Positions 23,724-36,049 of a stretch of DNA of 64,000 nucleotides are shown one piece after another. The DNA is taken from assembly GCA_007922225.1 (NCBI GenBank), contig ML679960.1, positions 7,976,844 through 8,040,843 of the forward strand, in the 5' to 3' direction. Numbering within the stretch: position 1 is the first letter of the stretch; every line of letters begins with the position of its first letter. The notes under the pieces are model-generated. The model saw only the letters and a list, made by a program, of their open reading frames with translations, made no database searches and had not been told where the DNA came from. The position numbers and the translations under genes were made by a program. The stretch comes from Emydura subglobosa (taxonomy: Eukaryota; Chordata; Testudines; Chelidae).

Positions 23724-25229
23724 TCTAGTTTCATGTCATAAGTTTATTGAAGGGTCCTCAGTAGCAATGATACATCTTGGGGCCATATCTGCTGTCTAAT
23801 TTATACAGAACCCATTACTGTAATATATAATTAAGCTCGGGAACAGGGCTAGAAGTGAATAGGCCATGGGATGAGGTATGTGACAGGCTGGAGATTTAGG
23901 GAGGGTCATCGTCATCAACAAACAGGGAATAGGATTACCCTTTTGTTAATATCCATGTCAGTTCAAGGCCAACTCTTGGTAAAGGGTGTGGATAAATCCT
24001 GGATTGAGTTATTATTATTTGGCATATGCAATCCGGTCAAGCCAAGCCACAGTGATGTTCAAGGCACAAAGACCTCCAGCAAGGTGAGTCATTTTGCAGA
24101 TCTCAACAATGTGTGTCATGGTTTGTGGTTGCCCACATTGACATAGCGGAACGTCTCTAAAATGTCATCAAAATTCCTCTGAAGCACAAATTCCATGTCC
24201 AGTACAAAACCGGTTTCCAGATTGAACAATTAATATAGTTGCAACCATTCATTTAGAGTATTACTAAATATGTGAAATATTTATTCACTGGGCTCTATGA
24301 CACCACTTTCCCCTGCACTGACATTTCTATACAATAACTATTTAGCAGGGGCAGGGGTAAGATTCCCCCTCACGCCCCTCTTTATGAAGCTACTCACTTT
24401 TGCATACTCATGCTGAAGTTCTTTTCTTAGGCAATTCAATCAAAGAGGTTGCTGAGAAAAAGATTTGATCATCTGTTGTCTAACACTTAATATGTTCTAA
24501 ATGAAAACTGATCATACTGATAGATGTGAAATTCCCACAGGAAGTTATCTCAACAAGGACTTAAACAGCAACCTTTCAGGGTATTGCAAACCTGTCACAA
24601 GCTGGATGATCTTCTAAATCTGACACATGCTATGTACACACCTAGGAAGACTGTAATTAACTGGCTTTGGAGAAAACTTGCCTACAGTTTCAGGAAATGT
24701 AGATATGTAACACCTACAGTGCATCTGCATAACAAAATAGGCTTTGTTAAATTATTCCACCCCAGCATAATTGGTATTTGTTTTCTTTTCACTGAACAGG
24801 TACAGAATATGAGAAAAGGATCTTCATTTACATATGCTGTACATTTAAAAATAAAATTCCATAGTAATGAAACTTATTAATTTAACTCTGTAGAGTTTTC
24901 TTTTAAAAAGGAACATTTTGTTGCAGTCATTAAACTGTTCCATGTTAATAGACTTACTTACCCTCAGAAGAGGTAGAATTATTAATTATCTAGCAGCTCT
25001 GCTAAACTGACTTGCATGTTTCAATGGAACCAAAATGATATCAGAAAACACACTATTTCTTCTGAGATCAATTTAATATTCATAAGAAAACATTTAATGC
25101 CCATTTAGGACTCTGTCTATCCAAAAGTTACCTTGGCAGGCCTCACTAGCTGCACAGCCAGAGTACCATCTTCCTCAACGATGGCAATGTAATATTTTGA
25201 AGAAGCCATGATTTCCCCCCTGCCAAGCA
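23724..25229. other. Intronic stretch without recognised features
   Basis: Mixed-composition sequence, including a 91-codon frame at 23871 with no recognised similarity. No exon is supported. Confidence 0.4.
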
Positions 25230-26435
25230 ACTGGGCTTATGGTACTGATTACGCTGGACACTCCCACACTATCATCAACTTCCTGGACAATCAGCTTCAA
25301 CAATGAAACCTACAGACAACATAAAAAAAACATGGATCACCAGACCATAGATCCACTAACCACCACTAATAAATGTTATCTAATGCCAGGCACTCATATA
25401 CCACAGAATATGCTCCAAGGAGAAAGTCCAGTATATAAACCTTAACACATTCAAAACAGCCTTCACCAAATAAGGACACTCCAACAGAGAAGTAGACTGC
25501 ATCACAGAATGGACCTCCCAAATACCCCGAGAGAACCTGCTTCAGTATAGAAAGAAAACTTTCGCTAACCACATATCCCTAGTTCTCACCACACTGGAAC
25601 CCATACAGGCTATCATCAAAGATCTACAACCCATATTCAAAGGGGAACCCCATCCTGAAACAAATCTTTCCTGAACTCCTTCTTCTGGCTTTAAATAACC
25701 CTCCAACCTCGTCATCAGAAGCAAGCTCCCTACAAACCAGGACACAAAAACCACACCATAATCTGCAGGAACAACGGATGCAAAAGCTGCAGACATATCA
25801 TCACTGCTACGATGATCAACACCCCTCACAACACACCTTTCAAGATCCATGGGTCCTACACAGGCGTATCACAACATGGTGTACTTCAGCCAGTGCATTA
25901 ATTGCCTGAATAACAATTATGTGGGTGAAACCAGACAAACACTATGCTCTCAAATGAACTCACACAGGAAAATGATAAAAGACAAACATGCCACATCACC
26001 TGTGGTGAATATTTTTCACTTAAGTAATCACTGTATTTCTGACCTATCAGTCCTCAAAGGAAACCCGCACAATTCTTTCAAAAGATGAGCCTGGGAGCTT
26101 AAATTCTTAACTATGCTAGACACTAAAAATCATGGACTGAATAGAGAAACTGGATTTATGGCTTATTACCACAATCTATAATCCACTAACAACCACCACC
26201 AGCTGCCTTTTCCCCCTAATGGGGTATTAACAGGACACTTCACCTTGAATGGTTCCTTGAAATATGTGTTAACTACTTACGCTAAACAATCTGTTCGCCT
26301 TGTATTAGCTGTGACACTTGTGTACCTTTTCTAGACCTGAAGAAAAGCTCTGTGTGAGCTCGAAAGTTTCTCTCTCTCATCAACAGAAGTTGGTCTAATA
26401 AAAGGTATTTCCTCACCCACCTTGTCTCTCTAATG
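25230..26435 (+). pseudogene. Penelope-like element: RT C-terminus, GIY-YIG endonuclease relic and 3' tail
   Basis: Successive plus-strand frames encode HTIINFLD and PRENLLQYRKKT, the connecting region after PLE reverse transcriptase. A CKSCRHIITATMINTP segment follows (Cys codons from 25779), then the GIY-YIG nuclease remnant (MVYFSQC, INCLNNNYVGETRQTLCSQM, with YVGE at 25918-25929), and NRETGFMAYY-like terminal sequence. Frameshifts and stops make it non-functional. A non-coding tail with a hammerhead-like core (26337-26365) and AACAGAAGTTGGTCTAATAA completes the 3' end. It is 5'-truncated: most of the RT is missing. In PLEs the RT and GIY-YIG domains act in target-primed insertion. Confidence 0.85.
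26337..26365 (+). ncRNA. Hammerhead-ribozyme-like core in PLE tail
   Basis: CTGAAGA fits the hammerhead CUGANGA core, and GAAA follows after a stem-loop with AGCT / AGCT pairing and loop CTGTGTG. The outermost stem II pair is A-C, a likely mutated G-C. PLEs are known to carry hammerhead motifs. Stems I and III were not resolved, so activity is unproven. Confidence 0.55.
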
Positions 26436-29400
26436 TGTCAGTTAGTCTTTTTCTGGAAATAGTTTTGAAGGCGGTAAGGAGCCCCAAATGTCTGTCAGCT
26501 GACCATTTCAACTAGAATGAAAAGAAGGGATTGAAGATACTTGCTTCAGACTAAACAATGATCAGTGTTTATCAACTAAACTTTATAAACTAAACTTTAT
26601 CAATGGTGCCTGACTCTTTCTGGCAATTAGGATAGGAGCCTACCTGCACCCCACAATCTTCTTAACAATTAGGGATATGAGTACGGTCCTCTCACACACA
26701 TTTCATTTTTAAATAAAAAGCCCATAGGCAAGCTGGGGCTTGCCTCTCTTTTCCTGGACTGCAAAAATCTTCCAGATGGCTGAAATGAGGGAAGGACAGG
26801 CTCAGGATAAAAAGTTAAGGTATTTTGGAGGGAAAGAGCTCTTTGAACCTGTAGCTCCTACTCTGAGACATAAAGAGATTGGGAGGAGGTAGGTTTTAGA
26901 ACTGCCCTTACTCAGCAGGTCACCCTTTCTCTAAATATCTTAGCTTGCTGCAGAGCCAAAGTTGATCTATAGCCTTCCAGGGCTTGCGTAGCCTGGAAGG
27001 CTTGGATATTTTCGGCCACGTTGAGTCCTCAGGATTCTATTTCTATAAGATTTTTTTTAACGTATCTTGTCATTTTAAACATGATATATGTATATATAGT
27101 AACATCTTCAGACCTGATGAGTCTTGGCAGCCACCTCAGCCACTCTCTGGGGGAACACAAACATTGAACAGAGGGATTCTACATGGGAAAGGTGCTGTCC
27201 AGACTATTTGTGAGCATATGGTAAAATGTCAACTAATGGGGTCACATTGACAGCAGCTTACCCCTTGGAGATCAGATGTCATGATGGATTCTGCTAGCTG
27301 AGAGAAGATGGAGGAGGAAAAAAAAAAGGCAGATAAAATGACAACACAATGAATTTTTTGAATCAGTCTCATGGAGGAGGTGTGCACACCAGAAACACCA
27401 CCATAACAAAGTGGAAAAAAGACAAATGTAACAAGTGATAACATTATTTAAAGATCCTGATTGTGTGGATGTAATAATGATTAAAACATTATTAAAATCA
27501 ACTTAATGAACATGATATGATGATAAATCAGGAAAGAGGGGTCGATGATATCAAGATTACAGAGCCTGAAAGCAAATTTAAGTTTAGGACTTGCATGAAG
27601 GTAAAGGGAGAAATAAGCTGAGTTTAAGAATGTAACTCCAGATAAATCAGTAATGTGCAGATGTAGTGAGCAGAGTGATTTCTTCCTACTACTAAAATAT
27701 TATTCTGTAGATTAGAGATGTATTTAGAGTATATAAATGGTGTCTGGTTTTGAGGACAATAAATATAAATTATTGCTTGAAGAAAAAAATTTTTACTGGA
27801 TGCAGTATTCCCCAATAAAGATAGTTTTTTTTTCTTTTTGCTGTTATCCAAGTCTAACCATTGCCAATTCGGACTCATCATTTTCAAAACTGTTTCCAGC
27901 CTTCAGAACCTGTTTGCTTTATTCATAACTTTTATCCCAATAACCTCTAGTAATTATTATTATTATTTTGCTCGTCATGTTTGCATCAATTGTAATTCAC
28001 ATCTTTACGTTTATTTTTATTTGTTTTGTTGCATTTTTGTAGTGTCAATTTGTTATTTTTCTTAATAAAATATGTGAACATAAAGAACAAAGAAAGTACT
28101 AAAAAGTATTGAGGTGCCCTTCTCCCTTTTATTACACCTTTATAATTTTTACAAGTGTAAAATTTATAATTCTTACAGTATTTCAGTATGCTACGTCAGA
28201 CACTGGGGCTTTCCAAAAACAAGTTGTTGAATACACACATAATCCAGTATCTGATTTTCTAACCACTCAGGCAAAGCTATTTTAGGCCATTTTGTACTAT
28301 TTCAGACAAACAGAATCAACAACATAACAGATGGGGCCCCATCCTGTGAGCTGCTGAGTTTCCTTAATTCCCACTGAAGTCAACAGAACTTTAATCTCTC
28401 AGCATACAGTTATCATTTGCAAATCTAAATATTGTGATTGCACAATTTATGTTCCTTCATTTCTTTTATATAACTCAGCTAATCTTTTTTCCAACATGAG
28501 AGTTCTCGGATTAAGCTTCCAAACCTGTACTGTCATGATAACTCTGAAGATTGATTTAATTATCCTTTGATGATGCACTTTAAATGCACAGAATGAAGGT
28601 CCTTCCATCTTGTTACACATTTAACTAAATGATGAGTAAGATGCATTTTACCCTGCATTACAGGCTACAGGAATAATAATAAATACACTAATGCATTTGT
28701 GAACTGATGCAAAGTACATAGATATCTTTAGCTATCTGCCTCTGAGTTAAAATCAGGGAAACAATGAATTTTGGTGGGAAGAAAACAAATACGTGAATTA
28801 CTGTATTGGGACATTTTAGCTCTTCAAATTATCCAACTTTCCAAAATATGATAAATCAGTCTCAGATCTGCCACTATGATAATTTATTATTGAAAAAATA
28901 CAGACGGCCTTCCCCAGTCTCTACTGAAAGCTTACTTTGGAAACCTCCCATTAACTGTAATGAGTAGGACTGAGTGAAAAACGAGTAAGGAAGAACATAA
29001 ATATTTGGCCCTTTATCGAATGCCAGCAGGAGTGTGCGCAGGAATAAAACTTTGACATCTTTTGGAGGGGCACGTTTTGTGCCCCGCTATGGTCCTGGGG
29101 CCAAAGGAGCGCTCTCTCCCTGCTGTGGCCTTCGGACCAGAAGGGTTCTGTGCCTCCACTGATTATTTGGGGGGGAGAAGGGTGGGAGCATGCCTGCTTG
29201 CCCCACCCCCTTGTGCATGTCCCTGAATGCCAGTTAAGAATTTTTTTTATTCCAGACTACAGTACAGAAAATGGTATCAGTAACAAGCATATGCTCAAAA
29301 AACAGATATGTTTTTATGCTTCCTTGGAAACTGCAGTTTTATTAGGTATAGTGAAATTAAGTCTTATTAATAACACCTGGCTAAATCACCTGCTAGTGAT

Positions 29401-30600
29401 GGCAGGCAGGATGAGCACCCTGTGCTTTTTGCATGATCTTGTCAAAGGTGTCACATCTAGAAGGCCTGCATGATAACTTTAAAAAGTAGCTTAGTGAAAC
29501 TGCACACCAAGTTACAAAAGACTGAATATGAGAAGTTAATTTGGACTGAATAAAGCAGACAGCATCTGACTTCTCTGTTCAGAATAAAAAGAAAAAGTCT
29601 AAGGGATACATTATTCTAAAGAGTGAATCTGGTAGAAAAATAAAAGCTGGCTAAATAAATTGTCTCTTAGCATGAATGTAACCCAATCCCTGAAAGATGA
29701 GAATGCACTAGAAAAATTAGCACAGCCAGTTGCAGTACTTAAATCTGTTGGGCAAGTTTAGTTTACATACTAGTAAGAGTTGAGCTGGAGAAGCTGACCC
29801 TTTATCCTCCAATCTTTGTTCTTACTTTAGTCTGTACTCTGCTTTTATGTCAATATAGCACACCATATGCAAGGTGTCAATAGCCATCTATTTCACTGAG
29901 GAATCACTGTAACAAAAAAGTAATGGTTGAAGACTAGGCATAAAGATGAAACATACTGACACCAGTGATATTTCAGTAACATGCAAGCGATTTTTTCAGG
30001 CTGGATTCTGCAAATCCAAGACCCATATTTTGTTTTTAGAGTTACTTCAGAGTATACTATGAAGACAGTCTATTAAGTCTGAACTGGGCAAAGCTTACCT
30101 AATGTCTATTTTGAAATGGAGGCTATGGGATGCATTTTCATGAAGCTACATTGATACTGAAGACGAAAGAGACAGGATAATGGGGAGTAGAGGGGTGAGG
30201 AAGAAGAGAGATAATCGTAAAGGCTCGTGGATCCCAAAGCTTAGCTTTTTTTCAGTCCTATATCTGTTTGTATATCTGAAGTTTACATAATTACGTGCGA
30301 GTGTTTTTAAATAGTTTTCAATAGTTTCGTCTCTAAAAATCAACCAAATAAATACCACATTAGCAGCTCACACTCCAGTATGTGATAGAGAATTGAATAT
30401 CTTTTTTAGCAAGTAGATTCCATTTAAAGCTTCTAAGGGGATACAAACAAATCCAAGTAAAAGAACTATTTGAAATTATGAGAAAGGTATTGATGGCATC
30501 CAGTATAGGGCACCAGAGAAGACAGGCTAACGATGTATCAATATTCTTTTTAAAATTCTAATATTACAAAACGTACAATATTACAAATATATACAAAAGG
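26436..30600. other. AT-rich intronic stretch with one GC-rich patch
   Basis: The patch at 29030-29225 (GGAGGGGCACGTTTTGTGCC and following) looks like a fragment of a GC-rich repeat, unassigned. No exon or complete transposon was seen elsewhere. Confidence 0.45.
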
Positions 30601-30645
30601 TATATTTTCACTTTTTGGATATAAAATTTTCAAAAGTCTTGAGAA

Positions 30646-31055
30646 TACAGCTCAGTGACAGAACATTTGTTCAAATTTTATCAACAAAGTTCTCAATTCA
30701 AATCAGGCGATCTCCCTCTTCTCTTGATTTAAGGAGCTCAATCTATTTAATTTATTGCAGAGAATATCCTCCCACTTTCCAGTTGAGTTCCCTGACCACT
30801 GGGCTAATGGTTAGAAAGGAAGCATCAATTCCTCCTCCTTCAACCATTTTGTAAATCTAACCCTTCATTTCCTTTGCTTTTAATGTTAAAAAGTGCCTGG
30901 AGGCTAACAAAATAGTTCATTTCAGGTAGAATAAAATGTTTTATTTGACCCAAAATAATTTTTTGTCTACTTCTTCAATGTACTGAATTTTCTGATTTGG
31001 TTCAGGCCAAATCTTTTATTATTTTTCAGAACTGGCAGTGAACTGAAAAGTCAGT
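30646..31055 (+). repeat. SINE/MITE composite, second copy of the 12.6-kb repeat
   Basis: The head ACAGCTCAGTGACAGAACAT is A-box-like and TCTCAATTCAAATCAGG is B-box-like. The middle carries TTCCCTGACCACTGGGCTAA, and the tail is shared with the copy at 12.8 and 13.8 kb. Unlike that copy, no GC-rich hAT interrupts it, so it represents the empty state at the same internal point (around 30890). Confidence 0.6.
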
Positions 31056-31057
31056 TA

Positions 31058-31262
31058 GGCCATGTCCACACATATAGCGCTGCAGCTCCACCATTACAGT
31101 GCATCTGGTGAAAACGTTCTATGTCGATGGGAAAGAGCTCTGCCATTAGCATAATAAAACCACCTCCAAGAATAGCAGAAGCTATGTCAGTGGGAGAAGC
31201 TGGGCACACGAGCGCTTATGTCGGTGTAACTTATGTCGCTTAGTGGGGTGGTTTATTCACAC
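31058..31262. repeat. MITE with GGCC-TGTCCACAC end, copy of the 1.4-kb family
   Basis: It begins GGCCATGTCCACAC immediately after TTA and includes ATGTCGATGGGAAAGAGCTC and GCTATGTCAGTGGGAGAAGC. It ends in a TTATTCACAC-like sequence. The order of words matches 1365..1740. Non-coding. Confidence 0.6.
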
Positions 31263-31345
31263 TCACTCTATTTCTCACTCTTTCAGAAATATGGATTTAC
31301 AAGCTAAAAGACAGTTTCAGAAATGTATCTCCTTTAAAGTAAACA

Positions 31346-31388
31346 GAAAGAAAGAAAAAAGAAAGAAAGAAAGAAAGAAAGAAAGAAA
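31346..31388 (+). repeat. (GAAA)n microsatellite
   Basis: About ten GAAA units with one interruption of extra As near 31356. Confidence 0.95.
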
Positions 31389-31839
31389 TTGCTGGTGAAC
31401 TGGAAGGGCTGTGAATTAATAATAATCCATCACTAACATTACATTATATGTTTCCTATCCATAAACAAATTTAAATTTCAATGCATTGTTTTTATTTAAA
31501 TTGATTTGTGTAATGTGTCTATCATAAATTCTAGATATATAAAGAGTACATTTTTCAAAAGTGCCTTCATGACTTAGGAGTACAGCTATGTGACTAACGT
31601 CTCTTTTGGTTCACTGACAATTTTTTTAAAAATCAGACAAAAAATCCATTTCAGATCTAACCAAAAATAATCTTTTTTTAAAATGCACAAATGAGTATTA
31701 AGGATTCTTATAAACTACTGTATACTGTAACATTCTGGAAAATGGACTGTCTTTTAACTACATGTTTATACATAACTTAGCATGAAGGGTCTCTGACTTT
31801 CATTTTGGACTCCTAGATGTTATATCAGAAAAAAATAGC

Positions 31840-31995
31840 AATGATAATAATAATATTTATTTTACAGCTGGACAAACAGATATAGAGAATGCAATATAAT
31901 TTGCCCATGGCCACAAAATCAGTTAGTAGCAGAGACTGGATTAGAACCCAAAACAACTTGGCTCTTAGTGTACTGAGCTATGCTGCTTTTCTAAA
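31840..31995 (-). repeat. MIR-type tRNA-derived SINE
   Basis: On the minus strand TAGCTCAGTAC (31970-31980) fits an A box and GGGTTCTAATCC (31938-31949) fits a B box. Downstream are sequences corresponding to MIR/CORE-SINE, such as GCCCATGGCCACAAAATCAG and TTTTACAGCTGGACAAAC on the plus strand. Degraded, ancient copy. Confidence 0.75.
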
Positions 31996-32616
31996 TTGCT
32001 TCTTAAGTACAGAGATTTTGCCAAAGAAAACATTCTTCATTAATCACAAAAGGTAGTTTTGTTGTAATAGTATCCTGCCTTTAGAGAGGTTATGAATTTG
32101 ATTGTAGAGTGGCTTACTTCTTCACTGTGAGAAAAATGAACGAAGACGGATACAAGATAGTCTTTCTGAGTCTTTTATATTTATAATATATTCATAATTC
32201 CTATTATGTTTTGACTAATCTGAACAAAAGAGCTAAAGCATTAATACCATTTACAAAGATATAGTAGCACTTTTGCTGCTCTGGCAAGAAACAGCATTGT
32301 CTCCCAGTTTCAGCTAGACTATTCTCATATACAAAGTGTTACCCTATGCAGATTTTATAAAATCTGTGGGTTTTAGCTACATCCCAAACTGCATTAAAAT
32401 TTCCTTGTAATAAAAGTATTTAGCTGTCACTCAGAAAGTTGCTCCAGTCAAAGCCACACTGGAGCTGAGGGCAAAGCTCTGGGGGTGTGGCAAGGGTGTT
32501 GCCCTACCCCTGTACAGCTGTTTTTCAACATAAATGTTAACTCATTTGCATTAATAACCCCAGTTATTAAACACAAGGGCTTGGAGTTGGCTTTTAATAA
32601 TCCATTATGTTCAAAG

Positions 32617-32748
32617 ATAAGGTAGGTGAGGTAATCCTTTTTATTGGACCAACTTCTGTTGGTAGAACAGAAGTTGGTCCAATAAAAGATATTACCTCAC
32701 TCACCTTCTTTCTCTAATATCCCCACATGGCTACAACAACACTGCATA
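32617..32748 (+). mobile_element. 132-bp mini Penelope-like insertion with inverted terminus
   Basis: The direct repeats CATTATGTTCAAAG (32603-32616) and CATTATGTGCAAAG (32749-32762) differ at one of 14 positions. Between them an inverted tail copy (GGTGAGGTAATCC, TTATTGGACCAACTTCTGTT) is joined head-to-head to a plus-strand tail (AACAGAAGTTGGTCCAATAA, then TATTACCTCACTCACC). The arms make a hairpin of about 38 bp. No coding sequence remains; the copy is almost all terminus. Confidence 0.82.
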
Positions 32749-33016
32749 CATTATGTGCAAAGGCATTTATTGTCTGTATCAATTAACCCAACTTGATTCT
32801 GAGGTGGGTGATTTTGCACTGATTTTAACCATTTCCATAATCTATTTCAATACATTTACTATTTCCAAACCTTTAGTAGCTCTGACAGAATGTTTCCAAT
32901 TGAGTACTACAGGGTTAGGTGCTTTAGTCATTGGGATCATAACTGTTAAACTAGATGCCTCTGAAATTTTGGCTTTGTCCTGTCTACAATGCTACTAATT
33001 TTTCTTCACTATAATA

Positions 33017-33148
33017 TAGTTGTTTTCAATCTTTTTTCACCTGTGGGCCCTTAAAAAAATTTCAAATGGAGTTGTGCACACCTTTGGAAATCTGAGACAT
33101 AGTCTGCGGAACCCCAGGGGTCCACAGACCACAGGCTGAAAACCACTG
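33017..33148. mobile_element. 132-bp hAT MITE
   Basis: The ends TAGTTGTTTTC and GAAAACCACTG form a terminal inverted repeat close to the hAT consensus CAGTGGTTTTC. The flanks CTATAATA (33009-33016) and CTGTAATA (33149-33156) match at 7 of 8. Inside are CTGTGGGCCC and GGGGTCCACAGACCACAG, a subterminal inverted pair. Non-coding. Confidence 0.85.
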
Positions 33149-33741
33149 CTGTAATATCATGTTCAGGAAAAGAACAGATGTAGCAAAACCTGCTATCTCA
33201 ATGATACGTGAAGTTCAATGCAGTCAAGACCACTCTTCAGGGATGAAGAACCTAAATTAATGAGGAGACTGCAAAGATTCATCTGGACCCCTCTCTTCCT
33301 CAATGCTACACTAATAAAGTCAGTTCAGCTGAATGGCCATACCGGGAGGTGGAAATCAGAGCTTCCAAATGTGTTACATTTTTAAAAATTAATGAAATGT
33401 ATCTCCCTGTGGAAATGAGTGTGTTGCTAGATTGTGACAAGCAGCTATTCAGGAGCTAAATCCTGGAAGGACTCCAGATTTAGGTTGTTATCTATCGGGG
33501 AATGACAGCCTGCAGGAATGGGAGGTGCACTACATTCTATGCAGCTGAACAGCATTTTCTATCTCAGCACAGTTTTTCTCATTCAACTTCCTCATCTTTA
33601 TTCTCGCTCTCACTTGAAAATATTAAAAATGTGCACATATTCCTCTTCTTCTGGCTTTTTTCATCAACCAAAAAATAAGATATATTGTTACTGAGCATTA
33701 GATACCTGCAGGCAGGCAGCTCACTCATCAGGTTTATAATT

Positions 33742-33759
33742 AAAAAAAAAAAAAAAAAA
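33742..33759 (+). repeat. A18 homopolymer
   Basis: Uninterrupted run of 18 adenines; no retroposon body could be assigned upstream. Confidence 0.98.
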
Positions 33760-34432
33760 GAACATGAGAAAAGAAAGTGGAGTTTAATAAGTTACTATTA
33801 TGTCCCTCCCTTATTAATGTCCAATTAAATCTTCTCCTTTCCATACACTGGAAGATGTAAAGCAAAATATGGCAGATTTAGTCCAAGGATCTGAATGAAT
33901 TGCTGCAAATACAGGGAAAGGGATCTTAAACTTGTAAATAAATAATAGTGTTAATACAAAGAAGTATTACACAAAAGAAGGAGCAGGTGCCATTATCTTA
34001 ATCCTGCACAGCTCCTGGTGAACTAGCCAAAATCAATGTTGGATTATTTATCTGAGCTAGCATAATACATCCAGGTAAATACCAGCCACTTACAGAATCT
34101 CTGATACCAACACATTTAACAGCTAATCACAATCTTTCAAGCTAAACAATCAGGCCATTGTTTCTTCGCTGACTGTGACTGCATGTTTGTTCATGAAGAG
34201 GAGGAAGAAAAGAGAACACCAGACAATCAGACGTCTGAAAAACTGCAAAGAATTTAATCACAGTCTGAAATTTTAGATCCCTCTCAAACTGTCAGTGTTC
34301 AGCGTTGAAGATGTGGAAGCATTAAGAGATATCAATAAAGATAACATCTACAAGGAGCTCTCCTGAGGCAGGATAGTTTATTATTTTCTTAAGTCACTCT
34401 AGATCAAAGGAAGATGTTTAACATTTTATCTT

Positions 34433-34640
34433 TCATAGAATCACAGACATTAGATACGGAAATTAGATCTTCCATTCAATTGTCTTGCTGATGGAGGACT
34501 GTTCTCTACCTTACACCACTGAAGTCACTAGGGAAGATGTATCCTACATTCCTTCTTACGGATCACTAGTTAACTTGTGAGACAAGGCTAGTCCTAACAA
34601 TTATCCTTGTGATATCTTCCCTCAAGTCACTACATTGCCA
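34433..34640 (-). mobile_element. CR1 3'-end fragment
   Basis: It begins CATAGAATCACAGACATTAG, the reverse complement of the CR1 terminus with its ATTCTATG-type end, and continues as degraded CR1 3' sequence. The right limit is approximate. Confidence 0.6.
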
Positions 34641-36049
34641 TTTACCACCATCATCTGTTTACTGTCTTTCAGTCAATTTTTCAATTTACATGACAATGTT
34701 CTTAGCTAAGTCAATATAAAGTGCAAGTCTTCTATGAAAAAGTGGCTGAGATAAAATAATATCAACAGTTCACTGAGAAAAACATGGAATCCCATAAGCC
34801 ATTTTTTACCAGAGAAGACTTGAAAACTTTACATTGGCTTGGATAAGAACATGGTCATTTTCTTCCTGTAGCTGATACTTTTTCATTCTCCTTTTGCATT
34901 ATTTGAAAATAGATAAAATGTACAAAAGAAAGAGAGAGCATGAGTCCATGCACTAATTAGAGAAGAATTAGATATATTAGGGGGGAAAATTACTTTTCAA
35001 GTGAACTTTACAGTTTGTAAATTCAGGACATAGTAGCTTGATTTAAGATAGCATTATTGAATCTTGTATCCTTTGATGGCTCTGTAGCTTCTCACAGTGT
35101 AATTCTACTTAAAACATTACTCTGCAAAAATGGCAGTTTAGGCGTTCTTTTTTTGTGATGTATCAATGACTTTCAGCTCAAATTTGTTCAGTGTACAAAT
35201 AAAGAGATATTTCTTTTCTTTTTAACTGCCAGGCCAAAAGACTCAGCCATGGAGCTATAAATCAAACTTGGTTCTTTCTGACTGCATATTACCACTAGAA
35301 ACAAAGACTGAAAAGACCAATTTTGTTTTTATTTACATCTCTGCAATCACACTGGCTTTGAATTTTGCTCTCACTTGCTCATATGTAATAAGGCCAGAAT
35401 TTAGCCTTGCAGATGAACTTAGCAAATATTTATTTTAGCTTGTTTTCAATTTTATTTGTACAAAACACATATACTGACTGCCAAAACCATATATTGACAA
35501 GATCCCCCAAAATTACAAAAATAAGGTTCTACATTTGCATAGAACATCATTTTCTTCCTCCAAATCAACACTGACCATGCATATAACTTGGTCACTTGGG
35601 ATTTTCATATTTTCTCAAAAGTCTTTGGGGAATCTGTACCACTATAAATACAGCATTTTTCAATAGTAAACAGACATCAAGGAGGTTAATTTATTCTTAT
35701 GTTGACAGAATGTCTGCCAATAATGGGTACTAAATTTCCTATCTGCTGATAAAGCATCTCTCCAAAACATTTTACTTTATATCTAAGACACAGTTCTGAT
35801 AGATGATAATAATCTAGATATAAATGAAGAAAATCTTGCATGTCCACAATGTATTCAAGGTATTTAGTCATCACAGTTCAGAATATTTGAGCAAGGTGGC
35901 TGTTCCAGGCAACATGAAGGGCGCAGTCATGAGTCCAGCTCCATATAGGGGAGCCATGGGGCATTAGGGGCCCCCTAGGTAATCTGCACCAGAGGAGATC
36001 ATTTCCCTCCTGGGAGGAAAGGGGAAGCAGAGACGAGGTTGTGACTCTC

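Larger units (their letters stand above)
33157..36040. other. AT-rich intronic stretch
   Basis: It holds an 18-base A run at 33742-33759 and the CR1 tail listed separately. Nothing else was recognised. Confidence 0.45.

Noticed and set aside
31346..31388. Short direct repeats as a CRISPR-like array
   Set aside because: It is a plain GAAA microsatellite without spacers; the host is a vertebrate.
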